Assembly: GCF_051020975.1 (NCBI RefSeq)
Contig: NW_027478160.1
Coordinates: 13,228,001-13,292,000, forward strand
Origin: Osmia lignaria lignaria
Taxonomy: Eukaryota; Arthropoda; Insecta; Hymenoptera; Megachilidae
DNA length: 64,000 nt
Direction of reading: 5' to 3'
Below, piece after piece: positions 49,391 through 61,662 of the stretch. Position 1 is the stretch's first letter, and every line of letters begins with the position of its first letter. A program made the translations under genes and the position numbers. The notes under the pieces are model-generated. The model was given only the letters and a program-made list of their open reading frames with translations. It ran no database searches and was not told the DNA's origin.

Positions 49391-51644
49391 TTGCAGATTT
49401 ATCTCAAGGGAAGGGGCCTGACGGACATATTTCGAGATATTTCTTCTTCTTGTTGTTCTTCTTCTGCACAGCTAAGCTGGAAGTGGCATTTGCGGCTCGC
49501 AATAGTGCAGAGTTATCTCAAAGAAAGGGGCCACGGTGTTTCTGTATCTCTATTATGTTGGTGCGGCTTCGGAACTTTTAAATATCTTGATATATCTCGA
49601 GAACTACGCATCAGATCAAAAAATATCATAGAACATAAAAAGTAGGAAACTTGATTCTCTACAAAAAAGGTCTCTTAACATTTTGCCATAGCTCTCTTCG
49701 TTTCCGAGATATTTGCAGATTTATCTCAAGGGAAGGGGCCTGACGGACATATTTCGAGATATTTCTTCTTCTTGGTGTTCTTCTTCTGCACAGCTAAGCT
49801 GGAAGTGGCATTTGCAGCTCGCAATAGTGCAGAGTTATCTCAAAGAAAGGGGCCACGGTGTTTCTGTATCTCTATTATGTTGGTGCGGCTTCGGAACTTT
49901 TAAATATCTTGATATATCTCGAGAACTACGCATCTGATCAAAAAATATCATAGAACATAAAAAGTAGGAAACTTAATTCTCTACAAAAAAGGTCTCTTAA
50001 CATTTTGCCATAGCTCGCTTCGTTTCCGAGATATTTGCAGATTTATCTCAAGGGAAGGGGCCTGACGGACATATTTCGAGATATGTCTTCTTCTTGTTGT
50101 TCTTCTTCTGCACAGCTAAGCTGGAAGTGGCATTTACAGCTCGCAATAGTGCAGAGTTATCTCAAAGAAAGGGGCCACGGTGTTTCTGTATCCCTATTAT
50201 GTTGGTGCGGCTTCGGAACTTTTAAATATCTCGATATATCTCGAAAACTACGCTTCTGATCAAAAAATATCATAGAACATAAATTGTAGGAAACATAATT
50301 CTCTACAAAAAACGTCTCTTAACATTTTGCCATAGCTCGCTTCGTTTCCGAGATATTTGCAGATTTATCTCAAGGGAAGGGGCCTGACGGATATATTTCG
50401 AGATATTTCTTCTTCTTGTTGTTCTTCTTCTGCACAGCTAAGCTGGAAGTGGCATTTGCGGCTCGCACTAGTGCAGAGTTATCTCAAAGAAAGGGGCCAC
50501 GGTGTTTCTGTATCCCTATTATGTTGGTGCGGCTTCGGAACTTTTAAATATCTCGATATATCTCGAAAACTACGCTTCTGATCAAAAAATATCATAGAAC
50601 ATAAATTGTAGGAAACATAATTCTCTACAAAAAACGTCTCTTAACATTTTGCCATAGCTCGCTTCGTTTCCGAGATATTTGCAGATTTATCTCAAGGGAA
50701 GGGGCCTGACGGACATATTTCGAGATATTCCTTCTTCTTGTTGTTCGTCTTCTGCACAGCTAAGGTGGAAGTGGCATTTGCGGCTCGCACTAGTGCAGAG
50801 TTATCTCAAAGAAAGGGGCCACGGTGTTTCTGTATCCCTATTATGTTGGTGCGGCTTCGGAACTTTTAAATATCTCGATATATCTCGAAAACTACGCTTC
50901 TGATCAAAAAATATCATAGAACATAAATTGTAGGAAACATAATTCTCTACAAAAAACGTCTCTTAACATTTTGCCATAGCTCGCTTCGTTTCCGAGATAT
51001 TTGCAGATTTATCTCAAGGGAAGGGGCCTGACGGACATATTTCGAGATATTTCTTCTTCTTGTTGTTCTTCTTCTGCACAGCTAAGCTGGAAGTGGCATT
51101 TGCGGCTCGCACTAGTGCAGAGTTATCTCAACGAAAGGGGCCACGGTGTTTCTGTATCTCTATTATGTTGGTGCGGCTTCGGAACTTTTAAATATCTCGA
51201 TATATCTCGAAAACTACGCTTCTGATCAAAAAATATCATAGAACATAAATTGTAGGAAACATAATTCTCTACAAAAAAGGTCTCTTAACATTTTGCCATA
51301 GCTCGCTTCGTTTCCGAGATATTTGCAGATATATCTCAAGGGAAGGGGCCTGACGGACATATTTCGAGATATTTCTTCTTCTTGTTGTTCTTCTTCTGCA
51401 CAGCTAAGCTGGAAGTGGCATTTACAGCTCGCAATAGTGCAGAGTTATCTCAAAGAAAGGGGCCACGGTGTTTCTGTATCTCTATTATGTTGGTGCGGCT
51501 TCGGAACTTTTAAATATCTTGATATATCTCGAGAACTACGCATCAGATCAAAAAATATCATAGAACATAAATTGTAGGAAACATAATTCTCTACAAAAAA
51601 GGTCTCTTAACATTTTGCCATAGCTCGCTTCGTTTCCGAGATAT
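49391..51644 (+). repeat. Satellite monomers without clear tandem period
   Basis: The stretch holds L- and plain-class monomers. The monomer at 50679 has a distinctive set (ATTCCTTCTTC, GTTCGTCTTC, AAGGTGG) that recurs at 55187 and 58085. The one at 51001 has CTCAACGAAAGG, a class frequent in 52-59 kb. No non-satellite sequence is seen. Confidence 0.7.
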
Positions 51645-52610
51645 TTGCAGATATATCTCAAGGGAAGGGGCCTGACGGACATATTTCGTGATATTTCTTC
51701 TTCTTGTTGTTCTTCTTCTGCACAGCTAAGCTGGAAGTGGCATTTACAGCTCGCAATAGTGCAGAGTTATCTCAAAGAAAGGGGCCACGGTGTTTCTGTA
51801 TCTCTATTATGTTGGTGCGGCTTCGGAACTTTTAAATATCTTGATATATCTCGAGAACTACGCATCTGATCAAAAAATATCATAGAACATAAAAAGTATG
51901 AAACTTAATTCTCTACAAAAAAGGTCTCTTAACATTTTGCCATAGCTCGCTTCGTTTCCGAGATATTTGCAGATTTATCTCAAGGGAAGGGGCCTGACGG
52001 ACATATTTCGAGATATTTCTTCTTCTTGTTGTTCTTCTTCTGCACAGCTAAACTGGAAGTGGCATTTCCAGCTCGCAATAGTGCAGAGTTATCTCAAAGA
52101 GAGGGGCCACAGTGTTTCTGTATCTCTATTATGTTGGTGCGGCTTCGGAACTTTTAAATATCTTGATATATCTCGAGAACTACGCATCTGATCAAAAAAT
52201 ATCATAGAACATAAAAAGTAGGAAACTTAATTCTCTAGAAAAAAGGTCTCTCAACATTTTGCCATAGCTCGCTTCGTTTCCGAGATATTTGCAGATATAT
52301 CTCAAGGGAAGGGGCCTGACGGACATATTTCGAGATATGTCTTCTTCTTGTTGTTCTTCTTCAGCACAGCTAAGCTGGAAGTGGCATTTACAGCTCGCAA
52401 TAGTGCAGAGTTATCTCAAAGAGAGGGGCCACGGTGTTTCTGTATCTCTATTATGTTGGTGCGGCTTCGGAACTTTTAAATATCTTGATATATCTCGAGA
52501 ACTACGCATCTGATCAAAAAATATCATAGAACATAAAAAGTAGGAAACTTAATTCTCTACAAAAAAGGTCTCCTAACATTTTGCCATAGCTCGCTTCGTT
52601 TCCGAGATAT
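51645..52610 (+). repeat. 966-bp three-monomer segment repeated at 55509
   Basis: The markers are TTTCGTGATATT, AAGTATGAAACTT, GGCCACAGTG and CTTCAGCACAG, in that order. All recur at 55509-56474, twelve monomers (3864 bp) away, so this is a shared segment interrupted by other classes. Confidence 0.8.
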
Positions 52611-52792
52611 TTGCAGATTTATCTCAAGGGAAGGGGCCTGACGGACATATTTCGAGATATTTCTTCTTCTTGTTGTTCTTCTTCTGCACAGCTAAGCTGG
52701 AAGTGGCATTTGCGGCTCGCACTAGTGCAGAGTTATCTCAACGAAAGGGGCCACGGTGTTTCTGTATCTCTATTATGTTGGTGCGGCTTCGG

Positions 52793-53576
52793 AACTTTTA
52801 AGTATCTTAATATATCTCGAGAACTACGCATCTGATCAAAAAATATCATAGAAGATAGAAAGTAGGAAACTTAATTCTCTACAAAAAAGGTCTCTTAACA
52901 TTTTGCCATAGCTCGCTTCGTTTCCGAGATATTTGCAGATTCAGCTCAAAGGAACTGGCCTGACGGACATATTTCGAGATATTTCTTCTTCTTGTTGTTC
53001 TTCCTCTGCACAGCTAAGCTGGAAGTGGCATTTGCAGCTCGCAATAGTGCAGAGTTATCTCAAAGAAAGGGACCACGGTGTTTCTGTATCTCTATTATGT
53101 TGGTGCGGCTTCGGAACTTTTAAATATCTTGATATATCTCGAGAACTACGCATCTGATCAAAAAATATCATACAACATAAAAAGTAGGAAACTTAATTCT
53201 CTACAAAAAAGGTCTCTTAACATTTTGCCATAGCTCGCTTCGTTTCCGAGATATTTGCAGATTTATCTCAAGGGAAGGGGCCTGACGGACATATTTCGAG
53301 ATATTTCTTCTTCTTGTTGTTCTTCTTCTGCACAGCTAAGCTGGAACTGGCATTTGCGGCTCGCACTAGTGCAGAGTTATCTCAAAGAAAGGGGCCACGG
53401 TGTTTCTGTATCTCTATTATGTTGGTGCGGCTTCGGAACTTTTAAATATCTCGATGTATCTCGAAAACTACGCTTCTGATCAAAAAATATCATAGAACAT
53501 AAATTGTAGGAAGCATAATCCTCTACAAAAAAGGTCTCTTAACATTTTGCCATAGCTCGCTTCGTTTCCGAGATAT
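52793..53576 (+). repeat. Tract matching 10-mer HOR copy 3, 51 monomers away
   Basis: The monomer at 52611 begins as a CTCAACGAAAGG copy but ends TAAGTATCTTAATATATC with AAGATAGAAAG. Then come a Q with AAAGGGACCACGG (52933) and an N with CTCGATGTATC and AGGAAGCATAAT (53255). This order matches 36189-37154, and the GGGACC change in a Q monomer occurs only in that copy. The offset is exactly 16422 bp (51 x 322). The left switch lies between about 52743 and 52801, the right one between about 53513 and 53668. Confidence 0.8.
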
Positions 53577-55508
53577 TTGCAGATATATCTCAAGGGAAGG
53601 GGCCTGACGGACATATTTCGAGATATTTCTTCTTCTTGTTGTTCTTCTTCTGCACAGCTAAACTGGAAGTGGCATTTCCAGCTCGCAATAGTGCAGAGTT
53701 ATCTCAAAGAGAGGGGCCCCGGTGTTTCTGTATCTCTATTATGTTGGTGCGGCTTAGGAACTTTTAAATATCTTGATATATCTCGAGAACTACGCATCTG
53801 ATCAAAAAATATCATAGAACATAAAAAGTAGGAAACTTAATTCTCTACAAAAAAGGTCTCTTAACATTTTGCCATAGCTCGCTTCGTTTCCGAGATATTT
53901 GCAGATATATCTCAAGGGAAGGGGCCTGACGGACATATTTCGAGATATTTCTTCTTCTTGTTGTTCTTCTTCTGCACAGCTAAGCTGGAAGTGGCATTTG
54001 CGGCTCGCACTAGTGCAGAGTTATCTCAAAGAAAGGGGCCACGGTGTTTCTGTATCCCTATTATGTTGGTGCGGCTTCGGAACTTTTAAATATCTCGATA
54101 TATCTCGAAAACTACGCTTCTAATCAAAAAATATCATAGAACATAAATTGTAGGAAACATAATTCTCTACAAAAAACGTCTCTTAACATTTTGCCATAGC
54201 TCGCTTCGTTTCCGAGATATTTGCAGATTTATCTCAAGGGAAGGGGCCTGACGGACATATTTCGAGATATTTCTTCTTCTTGTTGTTCTTCTTCTGCACA
54301 GCTAAGCTGGAAGTGGCATTTACAGCTCGCAATAGTGCAGAGTTATCTCAAAGAGAGGGGCCACGGTGTTTCTGTATCTCTATTATGTTGGTGCGGCTTC
54401 GGAACTTTTAAATATCTTGATATATCTCGAGAACTACGCATCTGATCAAAAAATATCATAGAACATAAAAAGTAGGAAACTTAATTCTCTACAAAAAAGG
54501 TCTCCTAACATTTTGCCATAGCTCGCTTCGTTTCCGAGATATTTGCAGATTTATCTCAAGGGAAGGGGCCTGACGGACATATTTCGAGATATTTCTTCTT
54601 CTTGTTGTTCTTCTTCTGTACAGCTAAGCTGGAAGTGGCATTTGCGGCTCGCACTAGTGCAGAGTTATCTCAACGAAAGGGGCCACGGTGTTTCTGTATC
54701 TCTATTATGTTGGTGCGGCTTCGGAACTTTTAAATATCTCGATATATCTCGAAAACTACGCTTCAGATCAAAAAATATCATAGAACATAAATTGTAGGAA
54801 ACATAATTCTCTACAAAAAAGGTCTCCTAACATTTTGCCATAGCTCGCTTCGTTTCCGAGATATTTGCAGATATATCTCAAGGGAAGGGGCCTGACGGAC
54901 ATATTTCGAGATATTTCTTCTTCTTGTTGTTCTTCTTCTGCACAGCTAAACTGGAAGTGGCATTTCCAGCTCGCAATAGTGCAGAGTTATCTCAAAGAGA
55001 GGGGCCACGGTGTTTCTGTATCTCTATTATGTTGGTGCGGCTTCGGAACTTTTAAATATCTTGATATATCTCGAGAACTACGCATCTGATCAAAAAATAT
55101 CATAGAACATAAAAAGTAGGAAACTTAATTCTCTACAAAAAAGGTCTCTCAACATTTTGCCATAGCTCGCTTCGTTTCCGAGATATTTGCAGATTTATCT
55201 CAAGGGAAGGGGCCTGACGGACATATTTCGAGATATTCCTTCTTCTTGTTGTTCGTCTTCTGCACAGCTAAGGTGGAAGTGGCATTTGCGGCTCGCACTA
55301 GTGCAGAGTTATCTCAAAGAAAGGGGCCACGGTGTTTCTGTATCCCTATTATGTTGGTGCGGCTTCGGAACTTTTAAATATCTCGATATATCTCGAAAAC
55401 TACGCTTCTGATCAAAAAATATCATAGAACATAAATTGTAGGAAACATAATTCTCTACAAAAAGGGTCTCTTAACATTTTGCCATAGCTCGCTTCGTTTC
55501 CGAGATAT
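53577..55508 (+). repeat. Mixed satellite monomers of the right domain
   Basis: This includes AAACTGG/TTTCCAGC monomers (53577, 54865), L-class copies, a plain copy (54221), a CTCAACGAAAGG copy (54543) and the ATTCCTTCTTC class (55187). The pair at 54543 and 54865 resembles that at 56475 and 56797. No unique sequence is present. Confidence 0.7.
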
Positions 55509-56152
55509 TTGCAGATATATCTCAAGGGAAGGGGCCTGACGGACATATTTCGTGATATTTCTTCTTCTTGTTGTTCTTCTTCTGCACAGCTAAGCTGGAA
55601 GTGGCATTTACAGCTCGCAATAGTGCAGAGTTATCTCAAAGAAAGGGGCCACGGTGTTTCTGTATCTCTATTATGTTGGTGCGGCTTCGGAACTTTTAAA
55701 TATCTTGATATATCTCGAGAACTACGCATCTGATCAAAAAATATCATAGAACATAAAAAGTATGAAACTTAATTCTCTACAAAAAAGGTCTCTTAACATT
55801 TTGCCATAGCTCGCTTCGTTTCCGAGATATTTGCAGATTTATCTCAAGGGAAGGGGCCTGACGGACATATTTCGAGATATTTCTTCTTCTTGTTGTTCTT
55901 CTTCTGCACAGCTAAACTGGAAGTGGCATTTCCAGCTCGCAATAGTGCAGAGTTATCTCAAAGAGAGGGGCCACAGTGTTTCTGTATCTCTATTATGTTG
56001 GTGCGGCTTCGGAACTTTTAAATATCTTGATATATCTCGAGAACTACGCATCTGATCAAAAAATATCATAGAACATAAAAAGTAGGAAACTTAATTCTCT
56101 ACAAAAAAGGTCTCTCAACATTTTGCCATAGCTCGCTTCGTTTCCGAGATAT
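55509..56152 (+). repeat. Two monomers of the segment shared with 51645
   Basis: TTTCGTGATATT, AAGTATGAAACTT and GGCCACAGTG appear in the order seen at 51645-52288. The third shared monomer (56153) also starts the following 966-bp tandem repeat. Confidence 0.8.
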
Positions 56153-57118
56153 TTGCAGATATATCTCAAGGGAAGGGGCCTGACGGACATATTTCGAGAT
56201 ATGTCTTCTTCTTGTTGTTCTTCTTCAGCACAGCTAAGCTGGAAGTGGCATTTACAGCTCGCAATAGTGCAGAGTTATCTCAAAGAGAGGGGCCACGGTG
56301 TTTCTGTATCTCTATTATGTTGGTGCGGCTTCGGAACTTTTAAATATCTTGATATATCTCGAGAACTACGCATCTGATCAAAGAATATCATAGAACATAA
56401 AAAGTAGGAAACTTAATTCTCTACAAAAAAGGTCTCCTAACATTTTGCCATAGCTCGCTTCGTTTCCGAGATATTTGCAGATTTATCTCAAGGGAAGGGG
56501 CCTGACGGACATATTTCGAGATATTTCTTCTTCTTGTTGTTCTTCTTCTGCACAGCTAAGCTGGAAGTGGCATTTGCGGCTCGCACTAGTGCAGAGTTAT
56601 CTCAACGAAAGGGGCCACGGTGTTTCTGTATCTCTATTATGTTGGTGCGGCTTCGGAACTTTTAAATATCTCGATATATCTCGAAAACTACGCTTCAGAT
56701 CAAAAAATATCATAGAACATAAATTGTAGGAAACATAATTCTCTACAAAAAAGGTCTCCTAACATTTTGCCATAGCTCGCTTCGTTTCCGAGATATTTGC
56801 AGATATATCTCAAGGGAAGGGGCCTGACGGACATATTTCGAGATATTTCTTCTTCTTGTTGTTCTTCTTCTGCACAGCTAAACTGGAAGTGGCATTTCCA
56901 GCTCGCAATAGTGCAGAGTTATCTCAAAGAGAGGGGCCACGGTGTTTCTGTATCTCTATTATGTTGGTGCGGCTTCGGAACTTTTAAATATCTTGATATA
57001 TCTCGAGAACTACGCATCTGATCAAAAAATATCATAGAACATAAAAAGTAGGAAACTTAATTCTCTACAAAAAAGGTCTCTCAACATTTTGCCATAGCTC
57101 GCTTCGTTTCCGAGATAT
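56153..57118 (+). repeat. 3-mer higher-order repeat (966 bp), copy 1
   Basis: The unit is a GATATGTC/TTCAGCACAG monomer, a CTCAACGAAAGG monomer with CTTCAGATC, and an AAACTGG/TTTCCAGC monomer with CAAAGAGAGG. The spacer GATCAAAGAATATC follows the first monomer in both copies. Confidence 0.88.
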
Positions 57119-58084
57119 TTGCAGATATATCTCAAGGGAAGGGGCCTGACGGACATATTTCGAGATATGTCTTCTTCTTGTTGTTCTTCTTCAGCACAGC
57201 TAAGCTGGAAGTGGCATTTACAGCTCGCAATAGTGCAGAGTTATCTCAAAGAGAGGGGCCACGGTGTTTCTGTATCTCTATTATGTTGGTGCGGCTTCGG
57301 AACTTTTAAATATCTTGATATATCTCGAGAACTACGCATCTGATCAAAGAATATCATAGAACATAAAAAGTAGGAAACTTAATTCTCTACAAAAAAGGTC
57401 TCCTAACATTTTGCCATAGCTCGCTTCGTTTCCGAGATATTTGCAGATTTATCTCAAGGGAAGGGGCCTGACGGACATATTTCGAGATATTTCTTCTTCT
57501 TGTTGTTCTTCTTCTGCACAGCTAAGCTGGAAGTGGCATTTGCGGCTCGCACTAGTGCAGAGTTATCTCAACGAAAGGGGCCACGGTGTTTCTGTATCTC
57601 TATTATGTTGGTGCGGCTTCGGAACTTTTAAATATCTCGATATATCTCGAAAACTACGCTTCAGATCAAAAAATATCATAGAACATAAATTGTAGGAAAC
57701 ATAATTCTCTACAAAAAAGGTCTCCTAACATTTTGCCATAGCTCGCTTCGTTTCCGAGATATTTGCAGATATATCTCAAGGGAAGGGGCCTGACGGACAT
57801 ATTTCGAGATATTTCTTCTTCTTGTTGTTCTTCTTCTGCACAGCTAAACTGGAAGTGGCATTTCCAGCTCGCAATAGTGCAGAGTTATCTCAAAGAGAGG
57901 GGCCACGGTGTTTCTGTATCTCTATTATGTTGGTGCGGCTTCGGAACTTTTAAATATCTTGATATATCTCGAGAACTACGCATCTGATCAAAAAATATCA
58001 TAGAACATAAAAAGTAGGAAACTTAATTCTCTACAAAAAAGGTCTCTCAACATTTTGCCATAGCTCGCTTCGTTTCCGAGATAT
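57119..58084 (+). repeat. 3-mer higher-order repeat (966 bp), copy 2
   Basis: This is a direct repeat of 56153-57118 with the same private variants, including GATCAAAGAATATC near 57347 and GGTCTCCTAAC spacers. Confidence 0.88.
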
Positions 58085-60617
58085 TTGCAGATTTATCTCA
58101 AGGGAAGGGGCCTGACGGACATATTTCGAGATATTCCTTCTTCTTGTTGTTCGTCTTCTGCACAGCTAAGGTGGAAGTGGCATTTGCGGCTCGCACTAGT
58201 GCAGAGTTATCTCAAAGAAAGGGGCCACGGTGTTTCTGTATCCCTATTATGTTGGTGCGGCTTCGGAACTTTTAAATATCTCGATATATCTCGAAAACTA
58301 CGCTTCTGATCAAAAAATATCATAGAACATAAATTGTAGGAATCATAATTCTCTACAAAAAACGTCTCTTAACATTTTGCCATAGCTCGCTTCGTTTCCG
58401 AGATATTTGCAGATTTATCTCAAGGGAAGGGGCCTGACGGACATATTTCGAGATATTTCTTCTTCTTGTTGTTCTTCTTCTGCACAGCTAAACTGGAAGT
58501 GGCATTTCCAGCTCGCAATAGTGCAGAGTTATCTCAAAGAGAGGGGCCACGGTGTTTCTGTATCTCTATTATGTTGGTGCGGCTTCGGAACTTTTAAATA
58601 TCTTGATATATCTCGAGAACTACGCATCTGATCAAAAAATATCATAGAACATAAAAAGTAGGAAACTTAATTCTCTACAAAAAAGGTCTCTCAACATTTT
58701 GCCATAGCTCGCTTCGTTTCCGAGATATTTGCAGATTTATCTCAAGGGAAGGGGCCTGACGGACATATTTCGAGATATTTCTTCTTCTTGTTGTTCTTCT
58801 TCTGCACAGCTAAGCTGGAAGTGGCATTTGCGGCTCGCACTAGTGCAGAGTTATCTCAAAGAAAGGGGCCACGGTGTTTCTGTATCCCTATTATGTTGGT
58901 GCGGCTTCGGAACTTTTAAATATCTCGATATATCTCGAAAACTACGCTTCTGATCAAAAAATATCATAGAACATAAATTGTAGGAAACATAATTCTCTAC
59001 AAAAAACGTCTCTTAACATTTTGCCATAGCTCGCTTCGTTTCCGAGATATTTGCAGATTTATCTCAAGGGAAGGGGCCTGACGGACATATTTCGAGATAT
59101 TTCTTCTTCTTGTTGTTCTTCTTCTGCACAGCCAAGCTGGAAGTGGCATTTGCGGCTCGCGCTAGTGCAGAGTTATCTCAACGAAAGGGGCCACGGTGTT
59201 TCTGTATCTCTATTATGTTGGTGCGGCTTCGGAACTTTTAAATATCTCGATATATCTCAAAAACTACGCTTCTGATCAAAAAATATCATAGAACATAAAT
59301 TGTAGGAAACATAATTCTCTACAAAAAAGGTCTCTTAACATTTTGCCATAGCTCGCTTCGTTTCCGAGATATTTGCAGATATATCTCAAGGGAAGGGGCC
59401 TGACGGACATATTTCGAGATATTTCTTCTTCTTGTTGTTCTTCTTCTGCACAGCTAAGCTGGAAGTGGCATTTACAGCTCGCAATAGTGCAGAGTTATCT
59501 CAAAGAAAGGGGCCACGGTGTTTCTGTATCTCTATTATGTTGGTGCGGCTTCGGAACTTTTAAATATCTTGATATATCTCGAGAACTACGCATCTGATCA
59601 AAAAATATCATAGAACATAAAAAGTAGGAAACTTAATTCTCTACAAAAAAGGTCTCTTAACATTTTACCATAGCTCGCTTCGTTTCCGAGATATTTGCAG
59701 ATTTATCTCAAGGGAAGGGGCCTGACGGACATATTTCGAGATATTTCTTCTTCTTGTTGTTCTTCTTCTGCACAGCTAAGCTGGAAGTGGCATTTGCAAC
59801 TCGCACTAGTGCAGAGTTATCTCAAAGAAAGGGGCCACGGTGTTTCTGTATCTCTATTATGTTGGTGCGGCTTCGGAACTTTTAAATATCTCGATATATC
59901 TCAAAAACTACGCTTCTGATCAAAAAATATCATAGAACATAAATTGTAGGAAACATAATTGTCTACAAAAAAGGTCTCTTAACATTTTGCCATAGCTCGC
60001 TTCGTTTCCGAGATATTTGCAGATTTATCTCAAGGGAAGGGGCCTAACGGACATATTTCGAGATATTTTTTCTTCTTGTTGTTCTTCTTCTGCACAGCTA
60101 AACTGGAAGTGGCATTTCCAGCTCGCAATAGTGCAGAGTTATCTCAAAGAGAGGGGCCACGGTGTTTCTGTATCGCTATTATGTTGGTGCGGCTTCGGAA
60201 CTTTTAAATATCTTGATATATCTCGAGAGCTACGCGTCTGATCAAAAAATATCATAGAACATAAAAAGTAGGAAACATAATTCTCTACAAAAAAGGTCTC
60301 TTAACATTTTGCCATAGCTCGCTTCGTTTCCGAGATATTTGCAGATTTATCTCAAGGGAAGTGGCCTGACGGACATATTTCGAGATATTTGTTCTTCTTG
60401 TTGTTCTTCTTCTGCACAGCTAAGCTGGAAGTGGCATTTGCGGCTCGCACTAGTGCAGAGTTATCTCAAACAAAGGGGCCACGGTGTTTCTGTATCTCTA
60501 TTATGTTGGTGCGGCTTCGGAACTTTTAAATATCTTGATATATCTCGAGAACTACGCATCTGATCAAAAAATATCATAGAACATAAAAAGTAGGAAACTT
60601 AATTCTCTACAAAAAAG
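58085..60617 (+). repeat. Junction-proximal forward monomers with many private variants
   Basis: There are eight monomers, the last truncated at 279 of 322 bases. Private or rare changes become frequent: ATTTTACCAT near 59665, CCTAACGG near 60054, TATCGCTATT near 60172, AATTGTCTAC near 59959, AAGTGGCC near 60360 and CAAACAAAGG near 60470. The CTCGAGAGCTACGCG end at 60017 is otherwise seen at 45205 and 48103. Confidence 0.75.
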
Positions 60618-60620
60618 GTG
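60617..60620. other. Inversion junction between converging satellite arrays
   Basis: Forward monomer sequence ends ...ACAAAAAAGGT and continues directly as GCAGAGGAAGAAC, which is the reverse complement of a Q-class monomer. The two bases GT at 60618-60619 fit both sides, a 2-bp microhomology. The forward monomer stops at internal position 279-281 and the inverted one starts at internal position 77, so the flip was not at matching phase. No inserted sequence is present. Confidence 0.95.
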
Positions 60621-60696
60621 CAGAGGAAGAACAACAAGAAGAAGAAGTATCTCGAAATATGTCCGTCAGGCCCGTTCCTTTGAGCTGAATCTGCAA

Positions 60697-61340
60697 ATAT
60701 CTCGGAAACGAAGCGAGCTATGGCAAAATGTTAAGATACGTTTTTTGTAGAGAATTATGTTTCCTACAATTTATGCTCTATGATATTTTTTGATCAGAAG
60801 CGTAGTTTTCGAGATATATCAAGATATTTAAAAGTTCCGAAGCTGCACCAACATAATAGAGGTACAGAAACACCGTGGCCTCTTTCTTTGAGATAACTCT
60901 GCACTATTGCGAGCTGCAAATGCCGCTTCGAGATTAGCTGTGCAGAAGAAGAACAACAAGAAGAAGAAATATCTCGAAATATGTCCGTCAGACCCCTTCC
61001 CTTGAGATGAATCTGCAAATATCTCGGAAACGAAGCGAGCTATGGCAAAATGTTAAGAGACCTTTTTTGTAGAGAATAATGTTTCCTACAATTTACGTTC
61101 TATGATATTTTTTGATCAGAAGCGTAGTTTTCGAGATATATCGAGATATTTAAAAGTTCCGAAGCCGCACCAACATAATAGAGATACAGAAACACCGTGG
61201 CCCCTTTCTTTGAGATAACTCTGCACTATTGCGACCTGCAAATGCCACTTCCAGCTCAGCTGTGCAGAAGAAGAACAACAAGAAGAAGAAATATCTCGAA
61301 ATATGTCCGTCAGGCCCCTTCCCTTGAGATAAATCTGCAA
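60697..61340 (-). repeat. Two-monomer segment of the inverted block, repeated at 62626-63269
   Basis: A V monomer is followed on the minus strand by the GCTGCACCAAC class, joined by a spacer that on the plus strand reads GAATAATGTTTCC with AATTTACGTTC. The same pair and spacer recur at 62626-63269, six monomers (1929 bp) away. The distance is 3 bp short of 6 x 322 because of the 319-bp monomer between them. Confidence 0.8.
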
Positions 61341-61662
61341 ATATCTCGGAAACGAAGCGAGCTATGGCAAAATGTTAAGAGACCTTTTTTGTAGAGAATT
61401 AAGTTTCCTACTTTTTATGTTCTATGATATTTTTTGATCAGATGCGTAGTTCTCGAGATATATCAAGATATTTAAAAGTTCCGAAGCCGCACCAACATAA
61501 TAGAGATACAGAAACACCGTGGCCCCTTTCTTTGAGATAACTCTGCACTATTGCGAGCTGGAAATGCCACTTCCAGTTTAGCTGTGCAGAAGAAGAACAA
61601 CAAGAAGAAGAAATATCTCGAAATATGTCCGTTAGACCCCTTGCCTTGAGATAAATCTGCAA

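Larger units (their letters stand above)
1..60619 (+). repeat. 322-bp satellite DNA array, forward block (about 188 monomers)
   Basis: The same 322-bp unit follows itself without interruption. Landmarks such as TTGCAGA, GGGGCCACGG and CTTCGGAACTTTT recur every 322 bases: monomer starts are 124+322k up to 23952 and 24275+322k up to 60339. No unique sequence lies between monomers. Copies differ mostly by single-base substitutions that define recurring variant classes. Satellite monomers of about 150-180 or 300-360 bp are typical of eukaryotic centromeric and pericentromeric heterochromatin, so that is the likely setting; the chromosomal location itself is inferred. I see no promoter, RNA gene or transposon in the block. 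The final monomer is cut at the inversion junction. Confidence 0.99.

Noticed and set aside
124..60563. Recurrent 74-codon open frame in almost every monomer (for example 3666-3890), and its 79- and 84-codon versions
   Set aside because: It starts at TTG, not ATG, with an in-frame TAG about 24 bases upstream (CCATAGCTCGC). Differences between copies mostly change the amino acid. The period of 322 is not a multiple of three, and some copies are broken (23308, 28139, 46171, 46493, 48747, 49069, 62625) without sign of divergence in the rest. An open frame in one copy is simply inherited by all.
1..60617. CRISPR array
   Set aside because: Repeats are contiguous 322-bp units with no short repeat-spacer alternation, and no cas-like genes are present.
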